Source of the DNA: Candidatus Zipacnadia bacterium
GTDB taxonomy: Bacteria; Armatimonadota; Zipacnadia; JALGUG01
NCBI GenBank assembly: GCA_029820995.1
Contig: JALGUG010000009.1
Location: 1-64,000 of the forward strand
Direction of reading: 5' to 3'
Length of the DNA: 64,000 bases
The notes below the pieces were generated by a model. It was not told where the DNA came from, ran no database searches, and was given only the letters and a program-made list of their open reading frames with translations. The position numbers and the translations under genes are program-made. Within the stretch, counting starts at the first letter, position 1. Each line of letters opens with the position of its first letter. Below, one piece after another: positions 38,069 through 46,258 of this stretch.

Positions 38069-38749
38069 GTGGCTGACATGCAGAAACGGAAGATCGTGAT
38101 CACTGGAGCATTGGCCACTGTACTGCTGGCCGTCTGCTTGCTGGTTCTGGTGCTGCCGGCAATTCGGCAGGCCTCGGCTCAGGAGGCGGCGGGTGCTCCG
38201 GGGGCAAAGGCACCAGCGACACCGAAGAAGCCGGCCAAGGCAAAAGGGCCGAAGCTGTCGGAACAGCCCATGGAGCCGTCGCGGGCGAACCCGTTCGCGC
38301 CGGTGCAGGCCAGAAAAGGGGCTGGTGTTGAGGACTATAGCGCTGCCACGGCGTACGGCCCCAATTTCAGCAATTACCCGATCACGCTGCGCGTGCCGTT
38401 CCCGCGGCCGGAGACGCCCAAGCCGGAGGAGCTCGCGCCGAAGCTGCCGCCGGAGGTCGAGTATCGCCGGCTGAGCGCGGTGCTGTGGGCGCCGGATGGG
38501 GGCGTCACGGCCGTGCTGGAGATGGGCGAGCCGCCTAATGTGTCGAGTAAGATCGTGAAGCCGGGGGATGTGTTTGACGACTGGCAAGTCGTGGAGATTC
38601 AGAATGATCGCGTGATTCTGCGGAACCGGTCCAACGGTCAGCTCGACACGATCGAACTGCAAACGGAGAAGGAGGCACCACGGCCACGGCGAAGACAGCC
38701 GCAAATGCAGCCGGGGGTTGTGCCGGGGGCACCGCCTGCTGGGCCGTGA
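38069..38749 (+). CDS. PilP-like type IV pilus assembly (lipo)protein
   Basis: Signal/TM KRKIVITGALATVLLAVCLLVLVLP; RANPFAPV; RLSAVLWAPDGGVTAVLEMGEPPNVSSKIVKPGDVFDDWQVVEIQNDRVILRNRSNGQLDTIEL (pilot/GspC-PilP pattern). GTG 38069 or ATG 38078. Confidence 0.72.
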   Translation: MADMQKRKIVITGALATVLLAVCLLVLVLPAIRQASAQEAAGAPGAKAPATPKKPAKAKGPKLSEQPMEPSRANPFAPVQARKGAGVEDYSAATAYGPNFSNYPITLRVPFPRPETPKPEELAPKLPPEVEYRRLSAVLWAPDGGVTAVLEMGEPPNVSSKIVKPGDVFDDWQVVEIQNDRVILRNRSNGQLDTIELQTEKEAPRPRRRQPQMQPGVVPGAPPAGP

Positions 38750-38860
38750 GCTGCGACCGGTGAGCGGTTTATGGCGAGAGTTGAGAGTGCTTTCCCCGGG
38801 GGTTGGTGCGTCGAACGCAGTCGGCGAATATGAGCTTGATCGGCAGGGAGGAACGGAATC

Positions 38861-39576
38861 ATGAGAATGCCTTGGTATGCGTTGAGCGTGGTCCTGTGCG
38901 GCCTCGTTTTGTCGTCACTGCCGGCGATGGCACAACCCCAATTGGCGATTACGGTGGACTTCAAGGACACGGACGTCAAGGATGCCGTGCAGGCTTTGTG
39001 TGCGTATACGGGCGCCAACTTCACGATTGACCCTGAGGTGCAGGGGCGTGTGACGGCCGGGCTTACAGGCGTGCCGTTCGATACGGCGCTGCGCCAGATC
39101 CTCGATCCTCTGGGAGCGACGTTCAAGAAGGACGCCGGTGTGTACAAGATTGTGAAGAAGAAGAAGCCACCGACGTCTCGGAGTCTTCAGGTTGCGCCTC
39201 GTCCACAAGCGACGGTGCGGCCCACGCCGACACCGCCCAGTCAAAGCACGGGAGGCGTTGCGGCCCAGGGGAAGGGCGAAGAGCAAGAGGCTGAAGAGGT
39301 CTATAAGGTCGTAAAGTTGAGGAATCTCGATCCGGCTGTGCTGGGTTTTGAGGTCATCTCGGGCAGCATCTTGGATATGGGTGGTGGCGGGTACGGCGGT
39401 TTGGTGGCGGTGGTTTTGGTGGTGGGAGCAGCTTTGGTGGCGGTTTTGGTGGTGGTGGCTTTGGCGGTGGTCGGAGCTTTGGCGGCAGCAGTAGCTTCGG
39501 TGGTGGCTTTGGCGGTGGTCGGAGCTTTGGTGGCAGCAGCAGCTTCGGCTCCCGTGGGGGCGGGTTTGGCTTCTAG
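38861..39576 (+). CDS. Secretin N-domain/STN-type exported protein, apparently frameshifted at ~39400; intact version would end in a Phe/Gly/Ser-rich repeat tail
   Basis: Signal peptide, then ITVDFKDTDVKDAVQALCAYTGANFTIDPEVQGRVTAGLTGVPFDTALRQILDPLGATFKKDAGVYKIV; at 39400 the -1 frame reads FGGGGFGGGSSFGGGFGGGGFGGGRSFGGSSSFGG...SRGGGFGF-stop (TAG 39574). The called ORF instead reads low-complexity LVAVVLVVGAAL to 39649. Confidence 0.7.
39457..39552 (+). repeat. Two 48-bp tandem repeats encoding GFGGGRSFGGSSSFGG-like units (-1 frame)
   Basis: ggctttggcggtggtcggagctttggcggcagcagtagcttcggtggt / ggctttggcggtggtcggagctttggtggcagcagcagcttcggctcc. Confidence 0.85.
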
Positions 39577-39673
39577 GAAGCTTGGAGCAGGCTCGTGTAG
39601 ACGGAGCCGGGCCAAACGATGGCCCCGTGGATTGGGCGAACGGCCGTAGCGGGGATTGCAATGGAGGGTTACA

Positions 39674-41329
39674 ATGTACAAGGGAGCGCACGCGCACACT
39701 ATCGTAGTGCTTACAGCTCTGGTAGCAGCAATTGCGCTTGTCTACGTGGGCAGCGCAGCCCTTGCGCAGGAGGCTGAGGAGGAGAACCTGATCCGTCTGC
39801 AGCTCCGGGATGCCGACATCGTTGACGTTTTTACTCTCCTGGGGCAGGCTGCGGATGTGGGGATCGCAGTGGGCGAGGGCATCAGCGGGCGGGTGAAGTC
39901 CGTCACTCTGCACGATGAGCCCATCGAGAAGGCCCTCGACATTGTGTGCCGGATTCAGGGGCTGCACTGGGAGCGGGAAGGCAAGAACTTCCTGATTCTG
40001 CCCGGGCCAAAACCAGCCGGTAGCAGCCCAAAGGCGGCACCGGCGGAACCTGAGCCGAAGGCGTCGGCAGAGGCCAAGCGTGTTGCTGTGATCCCGGAGC
40101 CGCCGGAGACGGAGGTGGAACCGGCGGTCAAGCCGGCGCCGATTGCCGCGTTCCGCGAAGAGCCGGAAGTCAGGACCGAGAAGTACATTCTAAAGTGGAC
40201 GAATGCCCGTGACATCGCCGAGATGTTCGGCGGCGGTGTGTGGGGTGACTCGATTGCCACGCGGCTGCGGCACACCGGGGAGCGGGCCGGTTTGGGGCCT
40301 GGTGTACCGCACTACGACTGGCCCCACCCGCCCACTGGCGCGAATGCCGGAGGCGGCACCTCGGCCACTCCGCCGCCGGGTTACCCGGTGTTTGAGCAGC
40401 TTGACACAGGGGGCGGACTGAACACCGGGAGAACACGAACAGGAGGCACGACGACGGGAGGCTATGGAGGCTACGGTGGCGGTGGGGGGTCGTTGGCGGA
40501 CCTGCTGCCGGAGGACATGGAGGAGCCGATTGCCTTCCTGCCCGAGAATGCCCTGATCTTGCGCGGCACGCCGGAGGACATTGACAGTTTCCGCGAGGTC
40601 CTCGAGATGCTGGACAAGCCGATCAAGCAGATCGAGGTCTCCGTGAAGATCGTACAGATTAAGGCTAACAAGGAGCGGTCGCTGGGTATCGAGTGGCGGC
40701 TGAACACCGGCGCGTTCCGGATCTTCAATACCGGGCTGGCACCGCCGGGCGCGAACACGATTGTGAACTGGGCAACAGGGACCTTTGACGCGCAGTTGAA
40801 CACGGCGCTGCGCGACGGCTCGGCGACGGTGATTGACGAGCCCTTTATCGTGGCCGGCAACAACCAGTTCGCTCAGGTGACTTTCCAGACCAGCGTGCCA
40901 TTCTTCGCGGCGTTCGTGAGCTTCAATCAGTTCGGCCAGCGCACGGTGGACTACCAACCGGGCATCGTTCCGGTCACGAACCAGCTCATGGCGCGTCCGC
41001 GAGTAAATGCGGACGAATCGATTACCGTGTTTTTCCAGGTGATGCTGTCGGAAGTGGTGAGCACCGTTACGGGTCCGAACGGGGAGACCATTCCCAGCGT
41101 GGCCTACCAGGAGTTGTATTCGGAGATTCGCGTGGGCGACGGGGATACTGTGGTGGTCGGCGGACTGAACCGCAAGAGCGACAGCTTGGAAACGGTCGGC
41201 ATTCCGTATCTGAGCAATCTGCCGTTCATTGGGCGACTGTTCCAATCGGAAACCCGGTCACGTAGCGACGACGACGTGTTGTTCTTCATTACGCCGCGGC
41301 TGATTCACGACATAGCCACGGGCGCGTGA
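39674..41329 (+). CDS. pilQ: PilQ/GspD-type secretin
   Basis: STN-like IRLQLRDADIVDVFTLLGQAADVGIAVGEGISGRVKSVTLHDEPIEKALDIVC; EVSVKIVQIKANKERSLGIEW; secretin core GDTVVVGGLNRKSDSLETVGIPYLSNLPFIGRLFQSETRSRSDDDVLFFITPRLI. RBS ggaggg before ATG 39674. Confidence 0.92.
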   Translation: MYKGAHAHTIVVLTALVAAIALVYVGSAALAQEAEEENLIRLQLRDADIVDVFTLLGQAADVGIAVGEGISGRVKSVTLHDEPIEKALDIVCRIQGLHWEREGKNFLILPGPKPAGSSPKAAPAEPEPKASAEAKRVAVIPEPPETEVEPAVKPAPIAAFREEPEVRTEKYILKWTNARDIAEMFGGGVWGDSIATRLRHTGERAGLGPGVPHYDWPHPPTGANAGGGTSATPPPGYPVFEQLDTGGGLNTGRTRTGGTTTGGYGGYGGGGGSLADLLPEDMEEPIAFLPENALILRGTPEDIDSFREVLEMLDKPIKQIEVSVKIVQIKANKERSLGIEWRLNTGAFRIFNTGLAPPGANTIVNWATGTFDAQLNTALRDGSATVIDEPFIVAGNNQFAQVTFQTSVPFFAAFVSFNQFGQRTVDYQPGIVPVTNQLMARPRVNADESITVFFQVMLSEVVSTVTGPNGETIPSVAYQELYSEIRVGDGDTVVVGGLNRKSDSLETVGIPYLSNLPFIGRLFQSETRSRSDDDVLFFITPRLIHDIATGA

Positions 41330-41382
41330 TGGTGATACCCGCCGCTCCCCTGGAGCGACGCCAACCTCCGGGCTGACGTGAG

Positions 41383-41419
41383 CAAACGGCACTTCTCTAG
41401 GGTGCCGTTTGTTTGTCTT
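41383..41419 (+). terminator. Intrinsic terminator after the secretin gene
   Basis: CAAACGGCAC (41383-41392) / GTGCCGTTTG (41402-41411) perfect stem followed by tttgtctt. Confidence 0.8.
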
Positions 41420-41446
41420 GGAGAGCAGGAACGTCGAGGCAGGTGA

Positions 41447-42547
41447 ATGTCGGACTATCGGCGAGCCAAGGTGCATCTGTCGTTGGGGCCGCGCAGCTAC
41501 GATGTGCTGATCGGGCCCGGGGTGCTCGGCGAGCTGGGCGGCGTGGCGGAGCGGTTAGAGCTTGGCCGCACTGTGGCGATTGTCACCGCGGCGCCGGTGA
41601 GTCGATTGTATGCGCCGGCGGTGCAGTCGCAATTGCTGCGGACCGGCCGGGCAGTCCACGTGATGGAGGTGCCGAGCGGCGAGCGCTGCAAGACGCTGCG
41701 ACGGGCGGGTCTGCTATACAAGGAGCTACTGAGGGCGGGGTTTGACCGGAACTCCTGGATTCTGGGGTTGGGCGGCGGAGCGACGGGTGACCTGGCCGGC
41801 TTTGTTGCCGCGACGTACATGCGCGGGATTGACTATGTGCAGGCACCGACGACGCTGCTGGCGCAGGTTGATGCCAGTGTCGGCGGGAAGACGGCGGTGA
41901 ATCTTCCGGCGGCCAAGAACGTGGTCGGTGCTTTCCACCAGGCGCGTGCCGTTCTGACGGATTTAGATCCCCTGGCGTCGCTGTCCGCGCGGGATGTTCG
42001 GTCCGGTCTGGCCGAGGTGGTCAAGCACGGAGCGATTGCGGACCGGGCACTGTTCGAGTTTGTGGCAGATCACGCTGCAGAACTGCGGGCCCGGGAGGTG
42101 GGGCCGCTGATCCACGTGATTCGGCGCTCGTGCGAGATCAAGGCGGCTGTGGTGGAGGCGGACGAGCGTGAGCACGGGCTGCGGGCGGTTCTGAACTTCG
42201 GGCACACCATCGGCCACGCTCTGGAGGCTACTCAGCGGTCTCCCCGGCTGCGGCATGGGGAGGCCGTAGGGCTGGGGATGATTGCCGAGGCGCGGCTGGG
42301 CCGCCTGCTGGGCCGGACGCCGGCGGAATGTGAGGGAGCGTTGCGCTCGGTCTTGACCGCCTGCGGGCTCCGCACGGTCGTGAAGATTGACGACCGGGAA
42401 CATGTGCTGGAGACGTGCCGACATGACAAGAAGGCTGCAGATGGCCGGCAGAAGGTAGCCTTGCTGTCGGAGCTGGGGCAGGCCGAGCTCTGCCGCGACG
42501 TGCCGATGAGAGCCCTGAGCGCCAGTCTGGAAGCGATCGAGGTCTAG
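41447..42547 (+). CDS. aroB: 3-dehydroquinate synthase
   Basis: MEVPSGERCKTLRRAGLLYKELL...LGGGATGDLAGFVAATYMRGIDYVQAPTTLLAQVDASVGGKTAVNLPAAKNVVGAFHQ...NFGHTIGHALEA. Confidence 0.96.
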   Translation: MSDYRRAKVHLSLGPRSYDVLIGPGVLGELGGVAERLELGRTVAIVTAAPVSRLYAPAVQSQLLRTGRAVHVMEVPSGERCKTLRRAGLLYKELLRAGFDRNSWILGLGGGATGDLAGFVAATYMRGIDYVQAPTTLLAQVDASVGGKTAVNLPAAKNVVGAFHQARAVLTDLDPLASLSARDVRSGLAEVVKHGAIADRALFEFVADHAAELRAREVGPLIHVIRRSCEIKAAVVEADEREHGLRAVLNFGHTIGHALEATQRSPRLRHGEAVGLGMIAEARLGRLLGRTPAECEGALRSVLTACGLRTVVKIDDREHVLETCRHDKKAADGRQKVALLSELGQAELCRDVPMRALSASLEAIEV

Positions 42548-42570
42548 CCATTTCATCCTCAAGGCCAACG

Positions 42571-44247
42571 GTGAGAACAGATCCCGCCGAGAGCCGATAC
42601 CGGCTCTTGGAGCAGTTGCCGGACACGCCGTTCTTTAGCCGGTGTGTGGCTCAGGACCGGGTGCTGCGTCGGCGAGCGCTGCTGTCCTTTTTGCGGGATG
42701 CACACGTGGACGTCACGACCGAGGTGGCGCGGCGTTTCGTGGTGGAAGGGCGGCGAGCGCGCGAGTTGGTGCATCCGCACATTCTGCGCACGCGGCACGT
42801 GGGCACGCACGGCCAGATCCCCTTTGTCTCCGAGGACCTGCCGCCCGGCAAGCCGCTAAGCCTCCGTCTGGAGGACCGCACGCTAGCGGCGGGCTTATCG
42901 GGTCTTGAAGTGGGCGTTCACGCCACCGAGGCCCTGGCCTATGCCCACAGTGGAGGTGTGATCCACGGTGCGCTGAGCGGCGCGGAGGTTTATGTCGGAG
43001 ACGCAGGGGAGGTGCGGCTTGGCGGTTTGGGTACGGTGGGCACTATGGCGCGGCTGGGCTTGGCGCAGCGCGAGCTGGTGCGCTATCGGTGGTCCTATAG
43101 TACTCCCGAGGAGCGCCAGGGGAGCTCGGCCTCAGCCCGGACCGACGTGTACTCTCTGGGCGTAATCCTGTGTGAAGTAGTGCTGGGCCGGCGGCTGGAC
43201 GCACCCTCAGAGAACCGCGACGGAGTGCGCGAAGCGCTGCTGCAGGTGAGCTCCCGGCCGGACATCGGGCCGCAGTTGGCGGCGGTTCTGTCGCGGGCGC
43301 TGGCGAGAGAGCCAAGTGAGCGGTATGCTACCGCACAAGAGCTGCTGGCCGATCTGCGCGGCATCAGAGTGCGGTCCAGAGCGGCCGTGGTCGCGCCGGC
43401 ACGGCGCGTGGAGGCTGAACCGGCTGCCGAGACAGAACCCGAGGCGTCGGCGCCGGAGATGACGCGGCTCCGATTCGCGGGCTTGTTGGTGTGGTCGAGC
43501 GTTCGTGGTCTGCTGGGCCTGGCGCTCACGGTCTTGATGTTCGTGACGATTGTCGGGGGCGTGTTCCTGTATGCCGCCAGTCGGGGGCCCAGCGAGGCAG
43601 TGGTGCCCGATGTCGTGGGCAAGCCACAGGTCTTGGCGGAGAAGGCGCTGACCGAGGCGGGGCTGAAGCCGGTGTTGCTGGAACGGGTGCCGGATAAGCG
43701 GGTGCCGGCGGGGAGCGTGGTCAAGATGGACCCGTATCCTCACAAGATCGTGAAGGAGGGCCGCGAGGTCGAGTTGGTGATTAGCACGGGTCCGCCGCTG
43801 GTGAAGGTCCCCGATGTGGCCAAGCTGTCCCTGAAAGAGGCGCAGCAGAAGCTGGTGCAACGAGGGCTCAAGGCGGGCAAGGTGACCGAAGAGCCGTCAC
43901 GCAAACAGAAAGCGGGCCGCGTCATCAGGCAAGTACCGTCTGCGGGCACGAGCGTTCGCCGCGGCAAGACCGTTGACCTGGTGGTCAGCACGGGTCCTCC
44001 CTCCGAGCGCGAGGCGGGCCCTGCCGAGTTCCGTTACGGCCTGGTATCCATCGTGGTGCCGGAGGGGGAGATCAGTCAGCGGGTTCGGGTGGCGGTGGTG
44101 CAGGCCGGGAAGCGGGAGCAGACAGTCTACGATCGAGTGCACCGCCCGGGTAACCGAATTGAGGTGCCGGTAGGGGGAGAGGGCGACTTCAGAGTTCGCG
44201 TGTATCTTGACGAGAAGCTCCAGAAGGAACTTCGTCCCGATTGGTGA
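42571..44247 (+). CDS. PASTA-domain Ser/Thr kinase-like protein, probable pseudokinase
   Basis: Kinase-like lobe (FVVEGRRARELVHPHILRTRHVG..., YSTPEERQGSSASARTDVYSLGVILCEVVLGRR), TM, two PASTA repeats (VVPDVVGKPQVLAEKALTEAGLKP..., VKVPDVAKLSLKEAQQKLVQRGLK...). HRD and DFG motifs degenerate. GTG start. Confidence 0.85.
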   Translation: MRTDPAESRYRLLEQLPDTPFFSRCVAQDRVLRRRALLSFLRDAHVDVTTEVARRFVVEGRRARELVHPHILRTRHVGTHGQIPFVSEDLPPGKPLSLRLEDRTLAAGLSGLEVGVHATEALAYAHSGGVIHGALSGAEVYVGDAGEVRLGGLGTVGTMARLGLAQRELVRYRWSYSTPEERQGSSASARTDVYSLGVILCEVVLGRRLDAPSENRDGVREALLQVSSRPDIGPQLAAVLSRALAREPSERYATAQELLADLRGIRVRSRAAVVAPARRVEAEPAAETEPEASAPEMTRLRFAGLLVWSSVRGLLGLALTVLMFVTIVGGVFLYAASRGPSEAVVPDVVGKPQVLAEKALTEAGLKPVLLERVPDKRVPAGSVVKMDPYPHKIVKEGREVELVISTGPPLVKVPDVAKLSLKEAQQKLVQRGLKAGKVTEEPSRKQKAGRVIRQVPSAGTSVRRGKTVDLVVSTGPPSEREAGPAEFRYGLVSIVVPEGEISQRVRVAVVQAGKREQTVYDRVHRPGNRIEVPVGGEGDFRVRVYLDEKLQKELRPDW

Positions 44248-44293
44248 AGGTCAAAGGACCTTGATTGGGGGCCGATGCGGGACCGGTTGCTGA

Positions 44294-44875
44294 ATGCTGC
44301 GAGTAGATGCCGGAATCATCCGTCGCGCTCAGGGTGGCGATACGGCCAGCTTTGACGTGATTGTGGACCAGTGCTACGCAATGGTCTACAACATCGCGTA
44401 TCGGCTGCTGGGCGACAGCGACTGGGCGTGCGACGCGACGCAAGAGGCCTTTGTGCGGGCCTTCAACGGCCTGCCGAACTTCCGGCGGGACGCCTCCTTT
44501 ACGACCTGGCTGTACCGGATCGCGACCAATGTTTCGCTGGACCAGTTGCGTCGTCGCCGGCGCTGGCTGGCGGAGCAATCGCTGACGCCGGACGCTGAGG
44601 AGGAGGGCCCCGCGCCCGATCCGCCCGACGGGCAGCCGGGCCCGAACGGTCGGGCGGAGACGGCCGAGCGGCGCGAGATCGTCCATGCGGCCTTGCGGCG
44701 TCTATCCGACGACCATCGCACGATCATCGTGCTGTTTGACCTGCAAGGCTTGTCATACGAGGAAGTGAGCGAGGTTCTGGGCGTGCCGCTGGGCACGGTT
44801 AAGTCGCGGCTCAATCGCGCCCGGTTGTCGCTCAAGCAACAGCTCGCTCCGCACTTGGAACTTTTCGAAACGTGA
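44294..44875 (+). CDS. RNA polymerase ECF sigma factor
   Basis: FDVIVDQCYAMVYNIAYRLLGDSDWACDATQEAFVRAFNGLPNFRRDASFTTWLYRIATNVSLDQLRRRRR...LSYEEVSEVLGVPLGTVKSRLNRARLSLKQQL. Confidence 0.95.
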   Translation: MLRVDAGIIRRAQGGDTASFDVIVDQCYAMVYNIAYRLLGDSDWACDATQEAFVRAFNGLPNFRRDASFTTWLYRIATNVSLDQLRRRRRWLAEQSLTPDAEEEGPAPDPPDGQPGPNGRAETAERREIVHAALRRLSDDHRTIIVLFDLQGLSYEEVSEVLGVPLGTVKSRLNRARLSLKQQLAPHLELFET

Positions 44876-44896
44876 CCACGTCCTAGCCGCAGAGGC

Positions 44897-44926
44897 GCCG
44901 GGCAGGGCCGGGCGGCACTGCCCGGC
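44897..44926. other. Stem-loop between sigma factor and anti-sigma factor genes
   Basis: GCCGGGCAG (44897-44905) / CTGCCCGGC (44918-44926), 12-nt loop. Confidence 0.6.
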
Positions 44927-44943
44927 AGGACGACTCGAAGCCC

Positions 44944-46236
44944 GTGAACGTGATGAGATGCTCTGAAGTGCGAGAAAACCTATCGGCGTACCTGGAAGAC
45001 GAGCACCGCCAGGAGATTGAGGCACACCTGGCAGAGTGCCAGGCGTGCCAACGCGAGCTCCGAGAGCTGCAGGCCGTGGTGGCGTCGCTGCGGAGCCTGG
45101 AGCCGGCCCGGCCGCCGGCGGAGTTGCGCGGCCGGATCAGGACGGCGGTGCGGCAGGCGGCCGAGCAGCGGAAAGCTGAGCGGCCCTGGCATCAGGTGCC
45201 GTTCTGGCAAGGCTGGCTCGCCGCTGCCGGGGCGGCCACGCTGATTCTCCTCGTGGCGGCGATCGCTCTGACCTGGCGGGGGCCGGCGCTGAGCAAGATG
45301 GCCGGCGAGCCGGAGATGGCGGCGCCCGCAGTTGAGATGCCGCCACCGGAACAGGTGGCCGCCACGCCGCCCGGGAGTGAGCACTACACAGACAAGAGGG
45401 AGTGGGAGAAGGCGCGGGCACGTGTTCTGGAGGAGCGCCTGGAGGCTGCTGACGAGACCGCCGAGTCGCCTGCTAGAGGGGGCCTGAGTGGGGCTCGGCC
45501 GGGGTCCGACGCGGAGAGAATGGCGCAAGCGCCTGCGGTCGAGGCAGAGGATGACTACGCTTCAGCTCCGGCGGCAGCGACGAGGCCGGCGGCGACAGAG
45601 GAGCCCGCGTCTGCGCCGGCAGGTGACCTGGTGCGGCTGGATCTGAAGCCGTTGGGTAAACCCGTAGTCGGCCAGCGGAGTCAGGCAGAGATAGTGGTCG
45701 AGCCAAAGCAGGCGCTCAAGAATGCCACGGTGCGAGCGATTCCCGAGGCGCCGCTGCGGGTGGTCTCGGGGGAGGACAACGTGATCCACAAGGGGGATTT
45801 GCCGGCCAACGTTGAGCAGCGCTGGACTGTGGACCTGGAGACGGCACAGCCCGGCGCCCAGGAGCTGGTGTTGGAAATTGAGGCCGAGCAGCCGCCGATG
45901 CATGAGAGGCGCGTAGTCTTCCTCCCTTACGGTCCCGCAAGTCGGGCGCGGGCCACGCGACCCGCGGCGGGACGACCGAGCGTGACGCTCAACGTCTCCA
46001 AGGTCCACCTGGAAACGGTTGCTAAGGAGATCGCCCGGCAAACACGCGCCAACATCATCGTGGATGAGAAGTTGAACCGCCGGCCGGTGACTGCGAACTA
46101 CAAGAACGAGACGATTTCTCGTGCGCTCGACGACTTGGCCAGACAGGCCGGTGGGCAACTTGAGCGGGATGAGCGCGGCTATCACATCAATGTGCGACCA
46201 CCGACGGCCGCGGTGGAGCCTGCTGCGGCCCCGTAA
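44944..46236 (+). CDS. zf-HC2 anti-sigma factor, transmembrane, with C-terminal STN-like domain
   Basis: MRCSEVRENLSAYLEDEHRQEIEAHLAECQACQREL (HxxxCxxC), TM WLAAAGAATLILLVAAIALTW, C-term SVTLNVSKVHLETVAKEIARQTRANIIVDEKLNRRPVTANYKNETISRALDDLARQAGGQLERDERGYHINV. Confidence 0.83.
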   Translation: MNVMRCSEVRENLSAYLEDEHRQEIEAHLAECQACQRELRELQAVVASLRSLEPARPPAELRGRIRTAVRQAAEQRKAERPWHQVPFWQGWLAAAGAATLILLVAAIALTWRGPALSKMAGEPEMAAPAVEMPPPEQVAATPPGSEHYTDKREWEKARARVLEERLEAADETAESPARGGLSGARPGSDAERMAQAPAVEAEDDYASAPAAATRPAATEEPASAPAGDLVRLDLKPLGKPVVGQRSQAEIVVEPKQALKNATVRAIPEAPLRVVSGEDNVIHKGDLPANVEQRWTVDLETAQPGAQELVLEIEAEQPPMHERRVVFLPYGPASRARATRPAAGRPSVTLNVSKVHLETVAKEIARQTRANIIVDEKLNRRPVTANYKNETISRALDDLARQAGGQLERDERGYHINVRPPTAAVEPAAAP

Positions 46237-46258
46237 GCCTCTGCGGCGGGATAAAACC

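Noticed and set aside
37301-38704. 467-aa minus-strand ORF across pilO/pilP
   Set aside because: Composition-driven antisense ORF (Leu/Arg/His-rich) over well-supported pil genes.
39380-39552. GGT/GGC-rich direct repeats considered as a CRISPR-like or minisatellite array
   Set aside because: Repeats are contiguous, without spacers, and encode an in-frame (-1) FG-rich protein segment.
39577-39649. Called C-terminus of ORF 38861-39649 (SRKLGAGSCRRSRAKRWPRGLGERP)
   Set aside because: Considered a real tail, but the frame switch to an FG-repeat ending in TAG at 39574 explains the region better; treated as out-of-frame.
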